Assembly: GCA_022767285.1 (NCBI GenBank)
Contig: JALENY010000032.1
Span: 37,388-101,387 of the forward strand
Direction: 5' to 3'
DNA length: 64,000 nt
From: Lachnospiraceae bacterium
Lineage (GTDB): Bacteria > Bacillota > Clostridia > Lachnospirales > Lachnospiraceae
Below, one piece after another: positions 11,219 to 20,920 of the stretch (position 1 is the first letter of the stretch; the number at the start of each line of letters is the position of its first letter). A program made the translations under genes and the position numbers. Below the pieces are notes generated by a model. That model was given only the letters and a program-made list of their open reading frames with translations. It did no database searches and was not told the origin of the DNA.

Positions 11219-12265
11219 TTATTTTTCAAATTCAACAACTTGATGTGTTGCCGCAGATTCATACAGGGCATCAATGATCTGCATTAAGGTCACGCCCTGG
11301 TCTGCCGTAATCAGCGGGGTATCATTTTCTGCACAGCATCGGATGAAATTGCTGATACTGATATTTCGTTTATCCAGTTCCTGAACAAACGGAAGCTTCA
11401 TATCCACCAGATTGCCATTCTTTTCCGTGTAAACTTCTCCGTCAAAAACAGACGCACCCGACAGGTCGCCATATATTTCCACATTCATTCTCTGCTTTTC
11501 TTTGCAGTTCAACGCAAATGCAGTCTCAATCTGTAAAGAAAGACCGTTGCCAAACTGTACATAGCCAAAAAGTCCATCCTCTACCGTGAAACGTTCCGGA
11601 TTCCAGACGCCCATCAGACCCACACCGCCTCGTTTTCCAATTCGGTCAGAACTGTTGGCCATAGCATACAGGGGTTGGGGATACCCCAAAAGATACAGAG
11701 CCGTATCCAGCATATGAACGCCGATATCCACCAGCGGGCCTCCTCCCTGCATATTTTTGTTGGTAAAATTTCCCCAACCCGGAATACCACGCCTTCTGAC
11801 TGCCTGTACCCGTGCCTGATACAGTTCCCCAAACTCACCGTTGTCAATCATCGTTTTTACCATCTGCACTTCTGGTGCATAGCGGTAATGAAGATTATAA
11901 GTCAGCAGTTTCCCTGCTTTTTTGGCCTCATCTGCCATATGCTTTGCCTGTTTCGCATTTAGCGCCGGGGGTTTTTCACAGAGTACATGGCAGCCTGCGC
12001 GGAGTGCGTCGATCGTCAGGCTCTCGTGAAATTTGTTGGTAACACATACGGTCACCAAATCCAGGTCCTCTTTTTCCAGCATTTCCTGATGGCTTGTATA
12101 CCAGGCCGGAACCCCAAACTGTTCCGCCGCATTTCTTGCACTTTCGCCATTTACATCGCACACTGCTGCAATCTCAGCAAGGTGGTTGTTCTTCATACAA
12201 TTCGGGAAATGCGAATGCAGAGCTTCCTGACCTGCCCCGATAATTCCAATCTTTAATTTCCCCAT
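11219..12265 (-). CDS. ycjS: Gfo/Idh/MocA oxidoreductase (YcjS-like)
   Basis: 348 aa NAD(P)-dependent sugar oxidoreductase. The Rossmann motif KIGIIGAGQEA opens the protein, the conserved CEKPPAL follows at about residues 95-101, and the catalytic GGPLVDIGVHMLD segment lies at about 177-189. In E. coli, YcjS reduces 3-keto-glucosides to glucosides; here gene order (next to YcjR, YcjQ and both phosphorylases) supports the same role, while the exact substrate is inferred. The ATG at 12263-12265 has AGGAGG 9 bases upstream. It lies 19 bases ahead of the GH65 gene. Confidence 0.88.
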   Translation of the reverse strand: MGKLKIGIIGAGQEALHSHFPNCMKNNHLAEIAAVCDVNGESARNAAEQFGVPAWYTSHQEMLEKEDLDLVTVCVTNKFHESLTIDALRAGCHVLCEKPPALNAKQAKHMADEAKKAGKLLTYNLHYRYAPEVQMVKTMIDNGEFGELYQARVQAVRRRGIPGWGNFTNKNMQGGGPLVDIGVHMLDTALYLLGYPQPLYAMANSSDRIGKRGGVGLMGVWNPERFTVEDGLFGYVQFGNGLSLQIETAFALNCKEKQRMNVEIYGDLSGASVFDGEVYTEKNGNLVDMKLPFVQELDKRNISISNFIRCCAENDTPLITADQGVTLMQIIDALYESAATHQVVEFEK

Positions 12266-12348
12266 TCTACTCTCCCTCCTAACCAATATGTTTCGCCTTT
12301 ATCATTAGAAATCATACATTATATCAATATGCTGCATCCAATTTTGCC

Positions 12349-14034
12349 TTAAACCAGCCAGACGATCTGATATGGTTTCAACGTGGTAATCTCTGTCTCT
12401 CTTCCGTTCTGAAGCAGATCTTTTCCGTAAAATGTTTTTTCAAGGCACGCCTCTTTCGCAGTAATATTAATCAAAACTGTAATTTTCTGTCCCGACTCTT
12501 TATTCTCACGTTCCAATGCAAAAATTTCACTCCCCAGATCAAGAATTATCTGTCCTGCAAAAGGTGAGAAAGCACTTTGTTCTCCTCTTATTTTCAGCAT
12601 GCGGCAATAACCGTCAAATACTGTCTTTCTCAGGCTGCCCTCTTTCGAAAGCTCACCAAGAAGCTTTGTAACCTCCAGCTTCTCCCGGTTGATCCTGCGA
12701 GGAATACCGGACTCTTCCACACCCTGAATCCAATTTCCGGAGCCTAAAAGGCTATGATAATATATACCCGGTATGCCTTGGAGAGACAGCATGACCGCCT
12801 GAGAAGCCAAGAAACAATCCGCCCGCTTCTTCTCATCTTTTTCATGTATGTCCGTCACAGCTTCCAGATAATTGATATTTAATTCGTAGGGACTCTGACT
12901 TCCATCGGAGTTCGTTTTATAACTAATCCTGCCTCCATGTTCCAAAACGCAGTCAAAGAGCAGCTGCTTTTCTTTCTCATTTAAGATACCATCCACCGGC
13001 CGCACACCGATGCCGTCATGGGATGCCAGGAAATTAAAGAATGTCGTTCCTTTCGGAAGAGGGGTTTGATCCAGGCTTTTTGCCCATGCAGTCAGTTTTC
13101 CAGAATTTCCGGACAACATGGTATATAGCGTAAGAGGCGGCAGCGGGAACTGGTAAACGAGCTGCGCCTCATCTCCGTCGCCAAAATAACTGATATTTTC
13201 CAGATGCGGGACATTTGTCTCAGTGATAATCATGGTTCCCGGATAAAATTCCTGAATCACACAGCGCAGAAGTTTAATCAGTGTATGGGTCTCCTTCAAA
13301 TGCATACAAGTTGTACCCAGCTTTTTCCAGGCAAATCCGATAGCATCCAGCCGAATAAACCTGGCCCCTTTTGACGCATACAGGAGCAGGACTTCCAGGA
13401 TCTCTTTCAGAAGATATGGAGACTCAAAATTCACATCGATCTGATCATCCGAAAAGGTAGTCCAGAACCATTTTTTCCCATCTTTTGTATCAAATTCCGT
13501 CAGAAGAGGTAGCGCACGCGGTCGGGTGACTGTTGAATAATCCGCGTCTTTATCGCATTCAATATAATACCCTGTATAGGGAGCTTCACCTTCACAGCAT
13601 TTTCGGAACCACTCATGAGATTTTGAGGTATGATTGATCACCCCATCCATCATAACACCGACCCAGCTTCCCAGATTTTCCACATCTTCCCAGCTTCCCA
13701 TGACCGGATTGATGGAGTTATAATCGGAAACAGAAAAACCGTCATCTGATGTATAGGGAAAAACCGGAAGCAGATGCACATTGGTAATAACTCCTTCACA
13801 GTTTTCACGCAAAAATTCATCCAGCGTATGAAGGGGTTTCTCCCCATCCCGGTACATACAGTCACCGTAAGCAATCAGGATACAGTCTTTTTGGGACAGC
13901 TCCTTCACCTGGTCATTCGCCTCCGGCATCCATTTTTCATATAATTCATCCAGGAGGCGGATCGCCAGATCCTTTTTCTCCCCCCGGTAAAGCATATCGA
14001 GATATTTGTTTCTTATTGCTCTATGGCCTTTCAT
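12349..14034 (-). CDS. GH13 subfamily 18 sugar phosphorylase (YcjM-like)
   Basis: 561 aa alpha-amylase-fold protein of the sucrose/glucosylglycerate phosphorylase subfamily. The nucleophile is Asp230 in RLDAIGFAWK, the acid/base Glu272 in ITETNVPH, and the third carboxylate Asp340 in ASHDGIGVRP. The GFAWK..GTTCMHL segment is characteristic of GH13_18. These retaining enzymes release alpha-glucose 1-phosphate. E. coli YcjM acts on glucosylglycerate; sucrose-type substrates remain possible. The start is ATG at 14034 with a weak GGAAG site. It sits between the YcjR-like and YcjS-like genes, separated from the latter by an 83-base AT-rich gap. Confidence 0.9.
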   Translation of the reverse strand: MKGHRAIRNKYLDMLYRGEKKDLAIRLLDELYEKWMPEANDQVKELSQKDCILIAYGDCMYRDGEKPLHTLDEFLRENCEGVITNVHLLPVFPYTSDDGFSVSDYNSINPVMGSWEDVENLGSWVGVMMDGVINHTSKSHEWFRKCCEGEAPYTGYYIECDKDADYSTVTRPRALPLLTEFDTKDGKKWFWTTFSDDQIDVNFESPYLLKEILEVLLLYASKGARFIRLDAIGFAWKKLGTTCMHLKETHTLIKLLRCVIQEFYPGTMIITETNVPHLENISYFGDGDEAQLVYQFPLPPLTLYTMLSGNSGKLTAWAKSLDQTPLPKGTTFFNFLASHDGIGVRPVDGILNEKEKQLLFDCVLEHGGRISYKTNSDGSQSPYELNINYLEAVTDIHEKDEKKRADCFLASQAVMLSLQGIPGIYYHSLLGSGNWIQGVEESGIPRRINREKLEVTKLLGELSKEGSLRKTVFDGYCRMLKIRGEQSAFSPFAGQIILDLGSEIFALERENKESGQKITVLINITAKEACLEKTFYGKDLLQNGRETEITTLKPYQIVWLV

Positions 14035-14092
14035 TTATCTTCCAACTTTCTGTTTTTCTTTCAGCTTCCGCATACCTTTTGTATTCCTTCTA

Positions 14093-14902
14093 TTACAGCC
14101 GGGCCTTTTTCATACAGTCTCTGATATATCCTACAGACTGCTTATACAGGTTTTCCTGGTCTTCACCCAGAACGCGGCACTCAAAAGCCATAATTCCGTC
14201 AAAACCAATTTCCTTCAACCCTTCGAAACCGTGTACGAAATCGGTATGGCCATCACCCGGCTGATAACGATGGCTGTCTGCAATGTGCACATGACCTATC
14301 AAATCAGCCCATTTAATCAAACTCTTCTTGATATCCTGCTCTTCGATACTCATATGGAAGAAATCAGCCATGATCTTTACATGTTCCAAATGCCCATCCT
14401 GAATTACCGTTGCTGCTGCATCAAGAGTATTCAGCATATGATCTTCGTAACGATTCAGCGGTTCCAAATATACAACCGTACCGGACTTTTTGCAGACATC
14501 CTCAAACTGCGACAAGGAATCAATCAGTACGCCCTTGTCCGCCTCAACAGGTCTCGGTGGGGTCATCGGCGGCAAGCGCAGGGAAAACATCCCCCATGCA
14601 GCCGGTACCACGATACCTTTTGCCCCAAGTTCACCGGCACGTTCCAGAATAATCTTAATATCCTCAATAGCCGTCTGTCTTCTGTATTCAATAAAGTCAC
14701 CAATCCATCCCCGGTATCCGCCGCATACGCTGGTTACCGGAACCCCGGTTTCTTTTACAGCAGCTTTCAATTCATCAAATTGATTCAGCAGCATAGCACC
14801 GTCTGCTTCAAATCCATCAAATCCCGTTTCCTTAATCTGAAGCAATTTTGTCTTAAAATCGCTGGAATAAAAAGGTTTATCCTGTGTTGCTAAACGAATC
14901 AT
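14093..14902 (-). CDS. ycjR: TIM-barrel sugar epimerase/isomerase (YcjR-like)
   Basis: 269 aa xylose-isomerase-like TIM barrel. It carries the segments GFDGFEADG, VPAAWGMFSLRLPPMT and VVYLEPLNRYEDHM that I recall as near-identical in E. coli YcjR, a metal-dependent epimerase of 3-keto-gulosides to 3-keto-glucosides. Likely metal ligands are the Glu of LEPLNRYE, the His of DFFHM, the His of HVHIAD and the Glu of AFECR. It sits 12 bases after the YcjQ-like gene. Identity to YcjR is strong; the physiological glycoside is unknown. Confidence 0.9.
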   Translation of the reverse strand: MIRLATQDKPFYSSDFKTKLLQIKETGFDGFEADGAMLLNQFDELKAAVKETGVPVTSVCGGYRGWIGDFIEYRRQTAIEDIKIILERAGELGAKGIVVPAAWGMFSLRLPPMTPPRPVEADKGVLIDSLSQFEDVCKKSGTVVYLEPLNRYEDHMLNTLDAAATVIQDGHLEHVKIMADFFHMSIEEQDIKKSLIKWADLIGHVHIADSHRYQPGDGHTDFVHGFEGLKEIGFDGIMAFECRVLGEDQENLYKQSVGYIRDCMKKARL

Positions 14903-14914
14903 GTCATCTACCTC

Positions 14915-15964
14915 CTAAAATTTTACGCCCATCTTGATACTTGATTGCGGTTCCTGATCCACATATTTCATGTATGCTTTGTCAGATTCCTCAAAATCAA
15001 CAACCGGAAAGATAATATCTTCGCAGTTTAAGTAACCGTTTGTAAGCATATCCCAGCATACATCCTCAATTCTGTGTCTGTTCCATCTGGGATAATCCGG
15101 AAGCGGCTCGGAACATGCTCTTGAAAACACGATTTTTGCATTGTTAAAATGAGCCTCTCTTCCAAGCTCCAGCATGGGGAATGGTTTTGCAAATGCCACG
15201 AAGGAAATGGTTCCACCGTAAGCCAATCCGCGAAGGCCGCTCTGCAGAGCAGTTACGTGGCCACTGGTTTCAATGATCACATCCACTCCTCTTTTATCGG
15301 TCAGTTCTTTTAATTTGAATCCTACATCAACAATGCCCGGATCCAGTCCATAATCTGCACCATTTTTCACTGCAATCTCCCGCCTGTGTTCAAGCGGATC
15401 AATAACGATAACCGGTGATGCACCCAGTTTTTTACAAATCTGTGCGGCAATCTGACCGATTGCTCCCATTCCGTAAATAGCCACCGCATCACCCGGACGT
15501 ACATGACCGTCTCGCACACCGCCAAGCGCAAACTGTGCAGGATCGTAACATACAGCATTTTTCCAGAGACTTAAATCGTTCAGCTTACGGCAGCGATAAT
15601 TACCCACAGCTTTGATAATGTGAGTCTCTCGAATTCCACCGTATGAACATATATAATCACCAAGATCGAATTCCGTTACCAGGTCACCTTTTTCGATTAC
15701 TTCTCCGACCCACTGGTTGCCGAGGTTCCACTCGCCGAAAACAACTCCTTTCTCCTCTTCCTTTCTCGGAAGAAACAACTGCCATTCATCATCATATTTT
15801 TCTTTAACATGAACACTCATCTGGCGGAAATCCGTCAGCTCAGTGCCATGCTTTGGAGCCGCAAACAGCACTTTACAGCGCACCTCGTCCGCAGCAATAG
15901 GTCTGTCCTCATATTCTTTAAAACCTGCTACTCTCGGTTCTGTTGCAACTAACATTTTGCTCAT
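14915..15964 (-). CDS. ycjQ: Zinc-type alcohol dehydrogenase-like glycoside 3-dehydrogenase (YcjQ-like)
   Basis: 349 aa medium-chain dehydrogenase. Distinctive segments are APKHGTELTDF near the N-terminus, VCYDPAQFALGGVRD, the nucleotide-binding GMGAIGQIAAQ at about 173-183 and the AHFNNAKIVFSRACSEP stretch. These match what I recall of E. coli YcjQ, which oxidises gulosides at C3 with NAD+. The classic Cys/Asp/His zinc site of alcohol dehydrogenases is replaced by the KHGTE region, as in YcjQ. Start follows AGGAGG. It forms a tight unit with the YcjR-like gene. Confidence 0.9.
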   Translation of the reverse strand: MSKMLVATEPRVAGFKEYEDRPIAADEVRCKVLFAAPKHGTELTDFRQMSVHVKEKYDDEWQLFLPRKEEEKGVVFGEWNLGNQWVGEVIEKGDLVTEFDLGDYICSYGGIRETHIIKAVGNYRCRKLNDLSLWKNAVCYDPAQFALGGVRDGHVRPGDAVAIYGMGAIGQIAAQICKKLGASPVIVIDPLEHRREIAVKNGADYGLDPGIVDVGFKLKELTDKRGVDVIIETSGHVTALQSGLRGLAYGGTISFVAFAKPFPMLELGREAHFNNAKIVFSRACSEPLPDYPRWNRHRIEDVCWDMLTNGYLNCEDIIFPVVDFEESDKAYMKYVDQEPQSSIKMGVKF

Positions 15965-15992
15965 AATCTTGTGCCTCCTGCCTTTTGTAAAA

Positions 15993-17345
15993 TTATATGA
16001 TCTGCCGGATACACCGGTCAGTCAATTCTTTAAAACTTACGATTCCGCCGGAGCCAATCCGGGTAATCAATTTTCCGTTTAAAGGCTTTTTCCATTTTTC
16101 CGGAACCGCTTCAATTCCATACATCATACCGAATGCGGACCCTGCGGTTGCACCGTTGCAGTCCGTATCAAATCCTGCTTCAATTGCCACATTCATAACC
16201 CTGTCAAAATCTTTTCCTCCGGCCAAAAGTGCCAGACAGATAATCATATCGTTCGGAATCACATGGCACCAATCGTGAAGATTAGTCTCATCGTACTGTT
16301 TATGGATTTCTTCAATCATCTGCTGCACATCTTTGGTCTCATTCCATTTTACCAGGAATCCGGTCAATGCGGCATGCAATCTGGACTGTTTCGGGATATA
16401 GTCCATAGCATGCATAATGGCATCTTTCGGACTGTCACAAACCGCACTTTCTGAAATCAATGCCGCACAAAATGCGGATGCATAAATACCATTTTTCGTA
16501 TGTGTAACCACTGCGTCGCGAACCGCCATAGAAGCAGCGGCATGCGGATCTCCCGGATTTATGTACGCGTATCCGTCCACGCGGATCTGTCCGCCCAGCC
16601 ATTCCCGGTAAGGATTGCCATAATCCGCACTTCGGGGCGGCAAAATTCCATTTACAATGTTTTTGTAAGCCATGCGTTCTGCCGTACAAGCCATAAAAAC
16701 CGGAATATTCGTTGTGAAAAATTCCGCTACATCCATGGGAACAAAATCACGCCCATACTTCTCCACAATGGAAAGCCCCATCACTGTATAGTTTGTATCA
16801 TCATCTTCCGGCATACAGGATACATTATTGATCCAGCTCTTTTTCTCATTTCCATATGCCCCTGGGTAGTCGGACACATTGTACCGTTCTTTGATCTCCT
16901 GAGGCACATCTGAGGACATATATTGTCCGACCGGGTAATTGTTTGTGTCTTTCAAAAAACCGACAATACGTTCTCGCGTCCAGCCTTCCACCGGCTGTCC
17001 CAACAGACATCCCGCAGCCCGGGCAGTCCACGCACCCAACAGCCTTTCTCTCAGATTTTCCGCTTTTCTTTTCTTATTTAGGGGAAAGCATGCAAGAATT
17101 TCTTCCTCTGTCTCCGGCTCAACATAAGGGAAATCCGGTCGTACCGGCATAGCCCGGAACTTCTCGTACAGTTCCAGTGCCCTTTTTTCCCCTTCTACAG
17201 GATCCGAAAGATTTACAATCTCTTTTACCAACGATTCATATTCATCTACCGGTTTTCCCTCTTCTCTGCTCTGTCTCAATTCTGTTTCCAGGTAATTCTT
17301 CCGGCTGATATAGGCCAACCGGACATGTTCCAGAATATTCTCCAT
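15993..17345 (-). CDS. ADP-ribosylglycohydrolase family protein
   Basis: 450 aa. The first 100 residues are a charged helical extension; the hydrolase fold follows from LRERLLGAWTARAAGCLLGQPVEG. The metal-binding motifs are EDDDTNY (about residues 180-186) and GFDTDCNGATAGSAFG near 397-412, which replace the GDDTQ and DTDT..G forms of classical DraG enzymes. The family removes ADP-ribose or other N/O-linked ribosyl groups. It has no counterpart in the E. coli ycj cluster, yet lies between the permease and YcjQ-like genes. Its role here is unknown; hydrolysis of a glycoside or riboside is an inference. Confidence 0.88.
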   Translation of the reverse strand: MENILEHVRLAYISRKNYLETELRQSREEGKPVDEYESLVKEIVNLSDPVEGEKRALELYEKFRAMPVRPDFPYVEPETEEEILACFPLNKKRKAENLRERLLGAWTARAAGCLLGQPVEGWTRERIVGFLKDTNNYPVGQYMSSDVPQEIKERYNVSDYPGAYGNEKKSWINNVSCMPEDDDTNYTVMGLSIVEKYGRDFVPMDVAEFFTTNIPVFMACTAERMAYKNIVNGILPPRSADYGNPYREWLGGQIRVDGYAYINPGDPHAAASMAVRDAVVTHTKNGIYASAFCAALISESAVCDSPKDAIMHAMDYIPKQSRLHAALTGFLVKWNETKDVQQMIEEIHKQYDETNLHDWCHVIPNDMIICLALLAGGKDFDRVMNVAIEAGFDTDCNGATAGSAFGMMYGIEAVPEKWKKPLNGKLITRIGSGGIVSFKELTDRCIRQII

Positions 17346-17426
17346 AAACTGTCACCTCTTATAACATCTAAATACGGATTCTTTCAAGTTTTCAAATCTG
17401 ACCGTCCACAGTTAAAGCACACAAAA

Positions 17427-18266
17427 TCAACCCTTTTCGCCTCCGGCTGTCAGCCCGCCGGAAATAAATTTTTCTACTGCAGAAAAAGTAATAATTACCG
17501 GTATCGCTGTCAACAGGGAAGCTGCCATCATACGTCCCCACACGTAATCCATAGAACCAAAAAGCTGCTTCAAGCCAACGGAAAGTGTCAGTTTTTCCTG
17601 TGATGACAGGAATGTAAAGGAAAACAGGAAATCATTCCAGGCAATCATAAACACATAGATAAAAGCGGAAGAAATGGCTGGAACGGAAAGTGGAAGCACA
17701 ATTTTGTAAATAACCTGGACGCGGTTCAAACCATCAATCATCGCCGCCTCTTCCAGTGAAGACGGAATTGTCTCAAAATATCCGGAAAGCATATAAATAG
17801 CTGCCGGTAAGGTAGAAACCAGATTAGCCACTACAACAGCCCACATATTATCATTCAATCCAATGGAGCTCATAATCTTAAACAACGGTACTACAAGAAG
17901 AATTCCAGAAAACATATATACAACAAGAGTAGACTCTTTAAAAACGATTCTTCCCGGGAAAGTCAGCCTCGCCAAACTATATGCAGCAAGTCCACCTACA
18001 ACAATCGCAATCGTAGCAGTTGAAAAAGCAATTTTAAAACTGTTCAGGAAATATCTTCCAAACGGAAAAATTTGCGGATTCAGCACATCCTTAAAATGCT
18101 TTAAAGTTACGTCTTTCGGAATAATCTGAGGAGGAAATGCAACAGCTGCTTCCGAAGTTTTAAATGCAGTTGTAATCATAATGTAAAAAGGAAACAGTGC
18201 AATCACGAGCACAAGAATTACTGCCAAATAATGCAGTATAGATTTTATAATTTTTTTCTGTTTCAT
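17427..18266 (-). CDS. Sugar ABC transporter permease, MalG type (YcjP-like)
   Basis: 279 aa inner-membrane permease with six helices. The EAA loop EEAAMIDGLNRVQVIYKIVLP (about residues 170-190), which docks onto the ATPase, is intact. The start overlaps the stop of the MalF-type gene by 4 bases, so the two are translationally coupled. It belongs with the binding protein at 19283 and imports an oligosaccharide or glycoside whose identity is not evident. Confidence 0.94.
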   Translation of the reverse strand: MKQKKIIKSILHYLAVILVLVIALFPFYIMITTAFKTSEAAVAFPPQIIPKDVTLKHFKDVLNPQIFPFGRYFLNSFKIAFSTATIAIVVGGLAAYSLARLTFPGRIVFKESTLVVYMFSGILLVVPLFKIMSSIGLNDNMWAVVVANLVSTLPAAIYMLSGYFETIPSSLEEAAMIDGLNRVQVIYKIVLPLSVPAISSAFIYVFMIAWNDFLFSFTFLSSQEKLTLSVGLKQLFGSMDYVWGRMMAASLLTAIPVIITFSAVEKFISGGLTAGGEKG

Positions 18267-19153
18267 TTTCGCACCGCCTTCCTTCCAAATAGTACAACAA
18301 ACGAGAATACAATAACAAACAAGACAATTGTGATTGCTGCCGCACCCCCGTTATCATGAATTGCAAATGCTGTCTGATACAGATATACTCCGAGTACGGG
18401 TACCTGTTTCGTAAATAGATATATATCATCAAATTTATAAAAATTCCAAATCGTTCTCAGAGAAACAATCGCCGCAATGGATGGTAAAATTTCCGGGAAT
18501 GTAATTGCCCAGAAACGCTGCCATGCATTAGCGCCGTCCACTTGTGCTGCCTCATAAAGGCTCATATCAATTGCCTGTAAAGCCGCCAGAATCATCAGAA
18601 AACTATACGGAAAAACGCGCCAGATATCATAAATCACAACCAATGCCACTGACCATACCGGATGATCCATCCACATGGGAGCTGTTTCAAATATATGCAA
18701 AACATCCACCAGCAAATAATTTACGACTCCATACAAGCCATTGAACATATATTTCCATACATAAACGGTTGCCACCATCGGAGCTACGTAGGACAAAAGA
18801 ATCAGACTTCGGGCAATTCTTCTCCCTTTAAATTCTTTGTTCATAAGAAGGGCTACCAGAAGTCCTACTACCGTAGACCCTACTACTGTCACCAGTACAT
18901 AGACAACCGTCACAAGAAGAGCCTTATAAAAATCCCCATCCGAGAACAGCTTCGCATAATTGCTCCATCCAACAAACTTGCTTGGCCTGTTTGGATTTAA
19001 TGCTACTTTTTGAAAACTGAGTACAATATTGTAAAAAATCGGATAAATGATAACAGCGCCAATCAGAATAAGCGTGGGCAATATCAGCAATATACCGAGC
19101 GTACGTTCCTTTCTCTGTATTGATCCGTATTTTTTCTTACCTTGTTTACTCAT
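18263..19153 (-). CDS. Sugar ABC transporter permease, MalF type (YcjO-like)
   Basis: 296 aa permease with six predicted helices after a short basic N-terminus (SKQGKKKYGSIQRKERT). The EAA loop YEAAQVDGANAWQRFWAITFP is present. It is separated from the upstream binding-protein gene by a stem-loop at 19197-19240, the usual way to make the binding protein in excess over the permeases. No ATPase is encoded in the operon; the MalK/UgpC-like protein at 42284 is the only candidate in the window. Confidence 0.94.
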   Translation of the reverse strand: MSKQGKKKYGSIQRKERTLGILLILPTLILIGAVIIYPIFYNIVLSFQKVALNPNRPSKFVGWSNYAKLFSDGDFYKALLVTVVYVLVTVVGSTVVGLLVALLMNKEFKGRRIARSLILLSYVAPMVATVYVWKYMFNGLYGVVNYLLVDVLHIFETAPMWMDHPVWSVALVVIYDIWRVFPYSFLMILAALQAIDMSLYEAAQVDGANAWQRFWAITFPEILPSIAAIVSLRTIWNFYKFDDIYLFTKQVPVLGVYLYQTAFAIHDNGGAAAITIVLFVIVFSFVVLFGRKAVRK

Positions 19154-19196
19154 CGTTTCCTCCTTTCCATTCTAAACGGACATGTCTCTTTTTTGA

Positions 19197-19240
19197 TAAA
19201 AATGGCGGTCTGAGTGGTATTTCACCAGTCATACCGCCAT
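19197..19240 (-). terminator. Intercistronic stem-loop after the binding-protein gene
   Basis: On the minus strand ATGGCGGT (19233-19240 complement) pairs with ACCGCCAT (19202-19209 complement), followed by five T residues. It has terminator form but lies inside the operon, so it probably attenuates transcription into the permease genes or protects the upstream mRNA. Confidence 0.7.
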
Positions 19241-19282
19241 CCTTTAGTCAGTTTTTAAAGTCTTTCTGTTTTTCGGAATCAG

Positions 19283-20662
19283 TTATTCAATTGCAGCTAC
19301 TTCCTCTTCCAATTCTGCCTGACAAGCAGCCATAGCCGCATCAATATCTTCTCCCTGTACTAAAATAGAGTTGATACATCTCGGAATGATAAACTTACCG
19401 GAGATATTACCCATAGCCGGATGAACTTCACCATCTTTTACGCCGAGCATCTGAAGATTTTCAAATGCATCCGGAATTGTTGCTGCTGTTTCACCAAAGG
19501 CTTTTAATACTTCGTTATCAAGATATGCCGGATCATCTGCCACGTCTTTTAATACCGGATTCGATCCGCCTGCAGACATATGACACCATTTGATGTTCTC
19601 CTCTGCTTCGCCCATAAATGCTACGAATTTAATTGCAGCTTCTCTTTCTTCTTCAGAAATCATGTTAGAGATAGTCATGGTAGATGTCATACCAAAGCTT
19701 CCTACCTCATCTTTCTCCGGAACTGCAAATCCGATATCATCTGCAATACCCTGTTCAACCAATGCACCCATGATGTAAGTGGAATACATAGCCATAGCAG
19801 CATGTCCGCCTACGAAAGCATCTTTCACTTCCTCAACACCGTTAGAGCCCGGCATTGTGTACTGATACATCTGCTGATAGAACTCAAGAATCTCTTTCAT
19901 TTCCGGAGTGTTAAACTGCGGGTTACCATCTGCATCAAACAGATCAAATCCTACGGAACCGGTGAAGTGATTCAAAATCTGCTCTGTAAAGTCAGATTCT
20001 TCTGTCGGAAATATAATACCATATTGTTTGTTTGCCGGATCATTCAGAGCTTCTGCTGCTGCCAGAATATTTTCCCATGTAGTCGGAGCTTCCAGACCTT
20101 TTTCTTCAAACAAAGATTTGCGATACCAGATGCCGGATACCCAACCAGAAACCGGGGTACCAAGGTAATCATCTACGCCCGGAGCTTTTACCATCTCAAG
20201 AACACCACTGTAAAATCTGTCTTTACCGATCAATTCAATTACTTCTGTATTTGCTTCCAGATCGATTGCTTCTTCAGCATTCATAAGTCTCAGCTGATCC
20301 ACACCACCCTCAACGATCGCCGGAAGTTCGCCGGTTCCCATCAAAGTAGTAATCTTTGTCCAGAATCCATCCTCCGGTATCGGCATCTGAGTAACTACGA
20401 TACCCGGGTTCTCAGCCATAAAGTCATCGATAATGCTCTGAATAACCTGAACACGCTCTTCTTCTGGCTGTCCATGGAGAAACTGAATTTCAACCACATC
20501 ACCATCTGCTGCACCGCTTTCTGATGTGTCGCCCTCTGAATCAACGCTATCCTCTGCTGCATCGTTTTTTGATTCAGAATCTTCTTTTTTTTCGCCGCAG
20601 CCCGCAAAAGCTACAACTGCCATAACTGCGATCATCATCATTGCTACAATTCTTTTTTTCAT
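19283..20662 (-). CDS. Sugar ABC transporter substrate-binding lipoprotein (YcjN-like)
   Basis: 459 aa extracellular solute-binding protein, family 1. It begins MKKRIVAMMM, then a hydrophobic signal and lipobox VAFAGC with Cys near residue 21, followed by an acidic linker (residues 22-50), as in lipid-anchored Gram-positive binding proteins. The start at 20660-20662 has AAAGGAGG upstream. It is the first gene of the minus-strand arm and follows two LacI-type operators. Ligand unknown; by context a glucosidic or gulosidic disaccharide or glycoside. Confidence 0.93.
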   Translation of the reverse strand: MKKRIVAMMMIAVMAVVAFAGCGEKKEDSESKNDAAEDSVDSEGDTSESGAADGDVVEIQFLHGQPEEERVQVIQSIIDDFMAENPGIVVTQMPIPEDGFWTKITTLMGTGELPAIVEGGVDQLRLMNAEEAIDLEANTEVIELIGKDRFYSGVLEMVKAPGVDDYLGTPVSGWVSGIWYRKSLFEEKGLEAPTTWENILAAAEALNDPANKQYGIIFPTEESDFTEQILNHFTGSVGFDLFDADGNPQFNTPEMKEILEFYQQMYQYTMPGSNGVEEVKDAFVGGHAAMAMYSTYIMGALVEQGIADDIGFAVPEKDEVGSFGMTSTMTISNMISEEEREAAIKFVAFMGEAEENIKWCHMSAGGSNPVLKDVADDPAYLDNEVLKAFGETAATIPDAFENLQMLGVKDGEVHPAMGNISGKFIIPRCINSILVQGEDIDAAMAACQAELEEEVAAIE

Positions 20663-20695
20663 TAAAAACCCTCCTTTTGATAAAGTCCCTATATC

Positions 20696-20708
20696 CAAAA
20701 CGTTTTCG
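20696..20708. promoter_or_regulatory. LacI-type operator before the transport operon
   Basis: CAAAACGTTTTCG with palindromic core AAAACGTTTT (20697-20706), 34 bases before the binding-protein ATG. On the minus strand it lies between a TTTACA-like -35 and a GATATA-like -10, so a bound repressor would block RNA polymerase. It matches the sites at 21966 and 22180. Confidence 0.7.
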
Positions 20709-20812
20709 ATAATTTGTAAAAAATAAAATGAAATAAACCATGTTTCAATATCACAACCGCTGATTTTTGTAGACATTGATTCCTGTGTATTTCACTTTGT
20801 ATTTATACCCGC

Positions 20813-20825
20813 CGAAAGCGTTTTC
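20813..20825. promoter_or_regulatory. Second LacI/cre-like operator upstream of the transport operon
   Basis: CGAAAGCGTTTTC, one base away from the CGAAAACGTTTTC consensus of this locus. It lies 117 bases from the site at 20696, about eleven helical turns, a spacing that could allow looping. It could also serve a CcpA-like regulator, since the cre consensus is similar. Confidence 0.55.
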
Positions 20826-20920
20826 ATATTTTTATAATAATCGAAAATCTGAAATTTGTAAATGCTTTTTTCGCACTTTTTTACTTTCTATCAGATTTGC
20901 ACAAATATATTTTTAAATTT

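Noticed and set aside
19580..20524. Plus-strand 314-codon frame over the binding-protein gene
   Set aside because: Shadow of the lipoprotein gene; aromatic- and Cys-rich translation without any recognisable motif.
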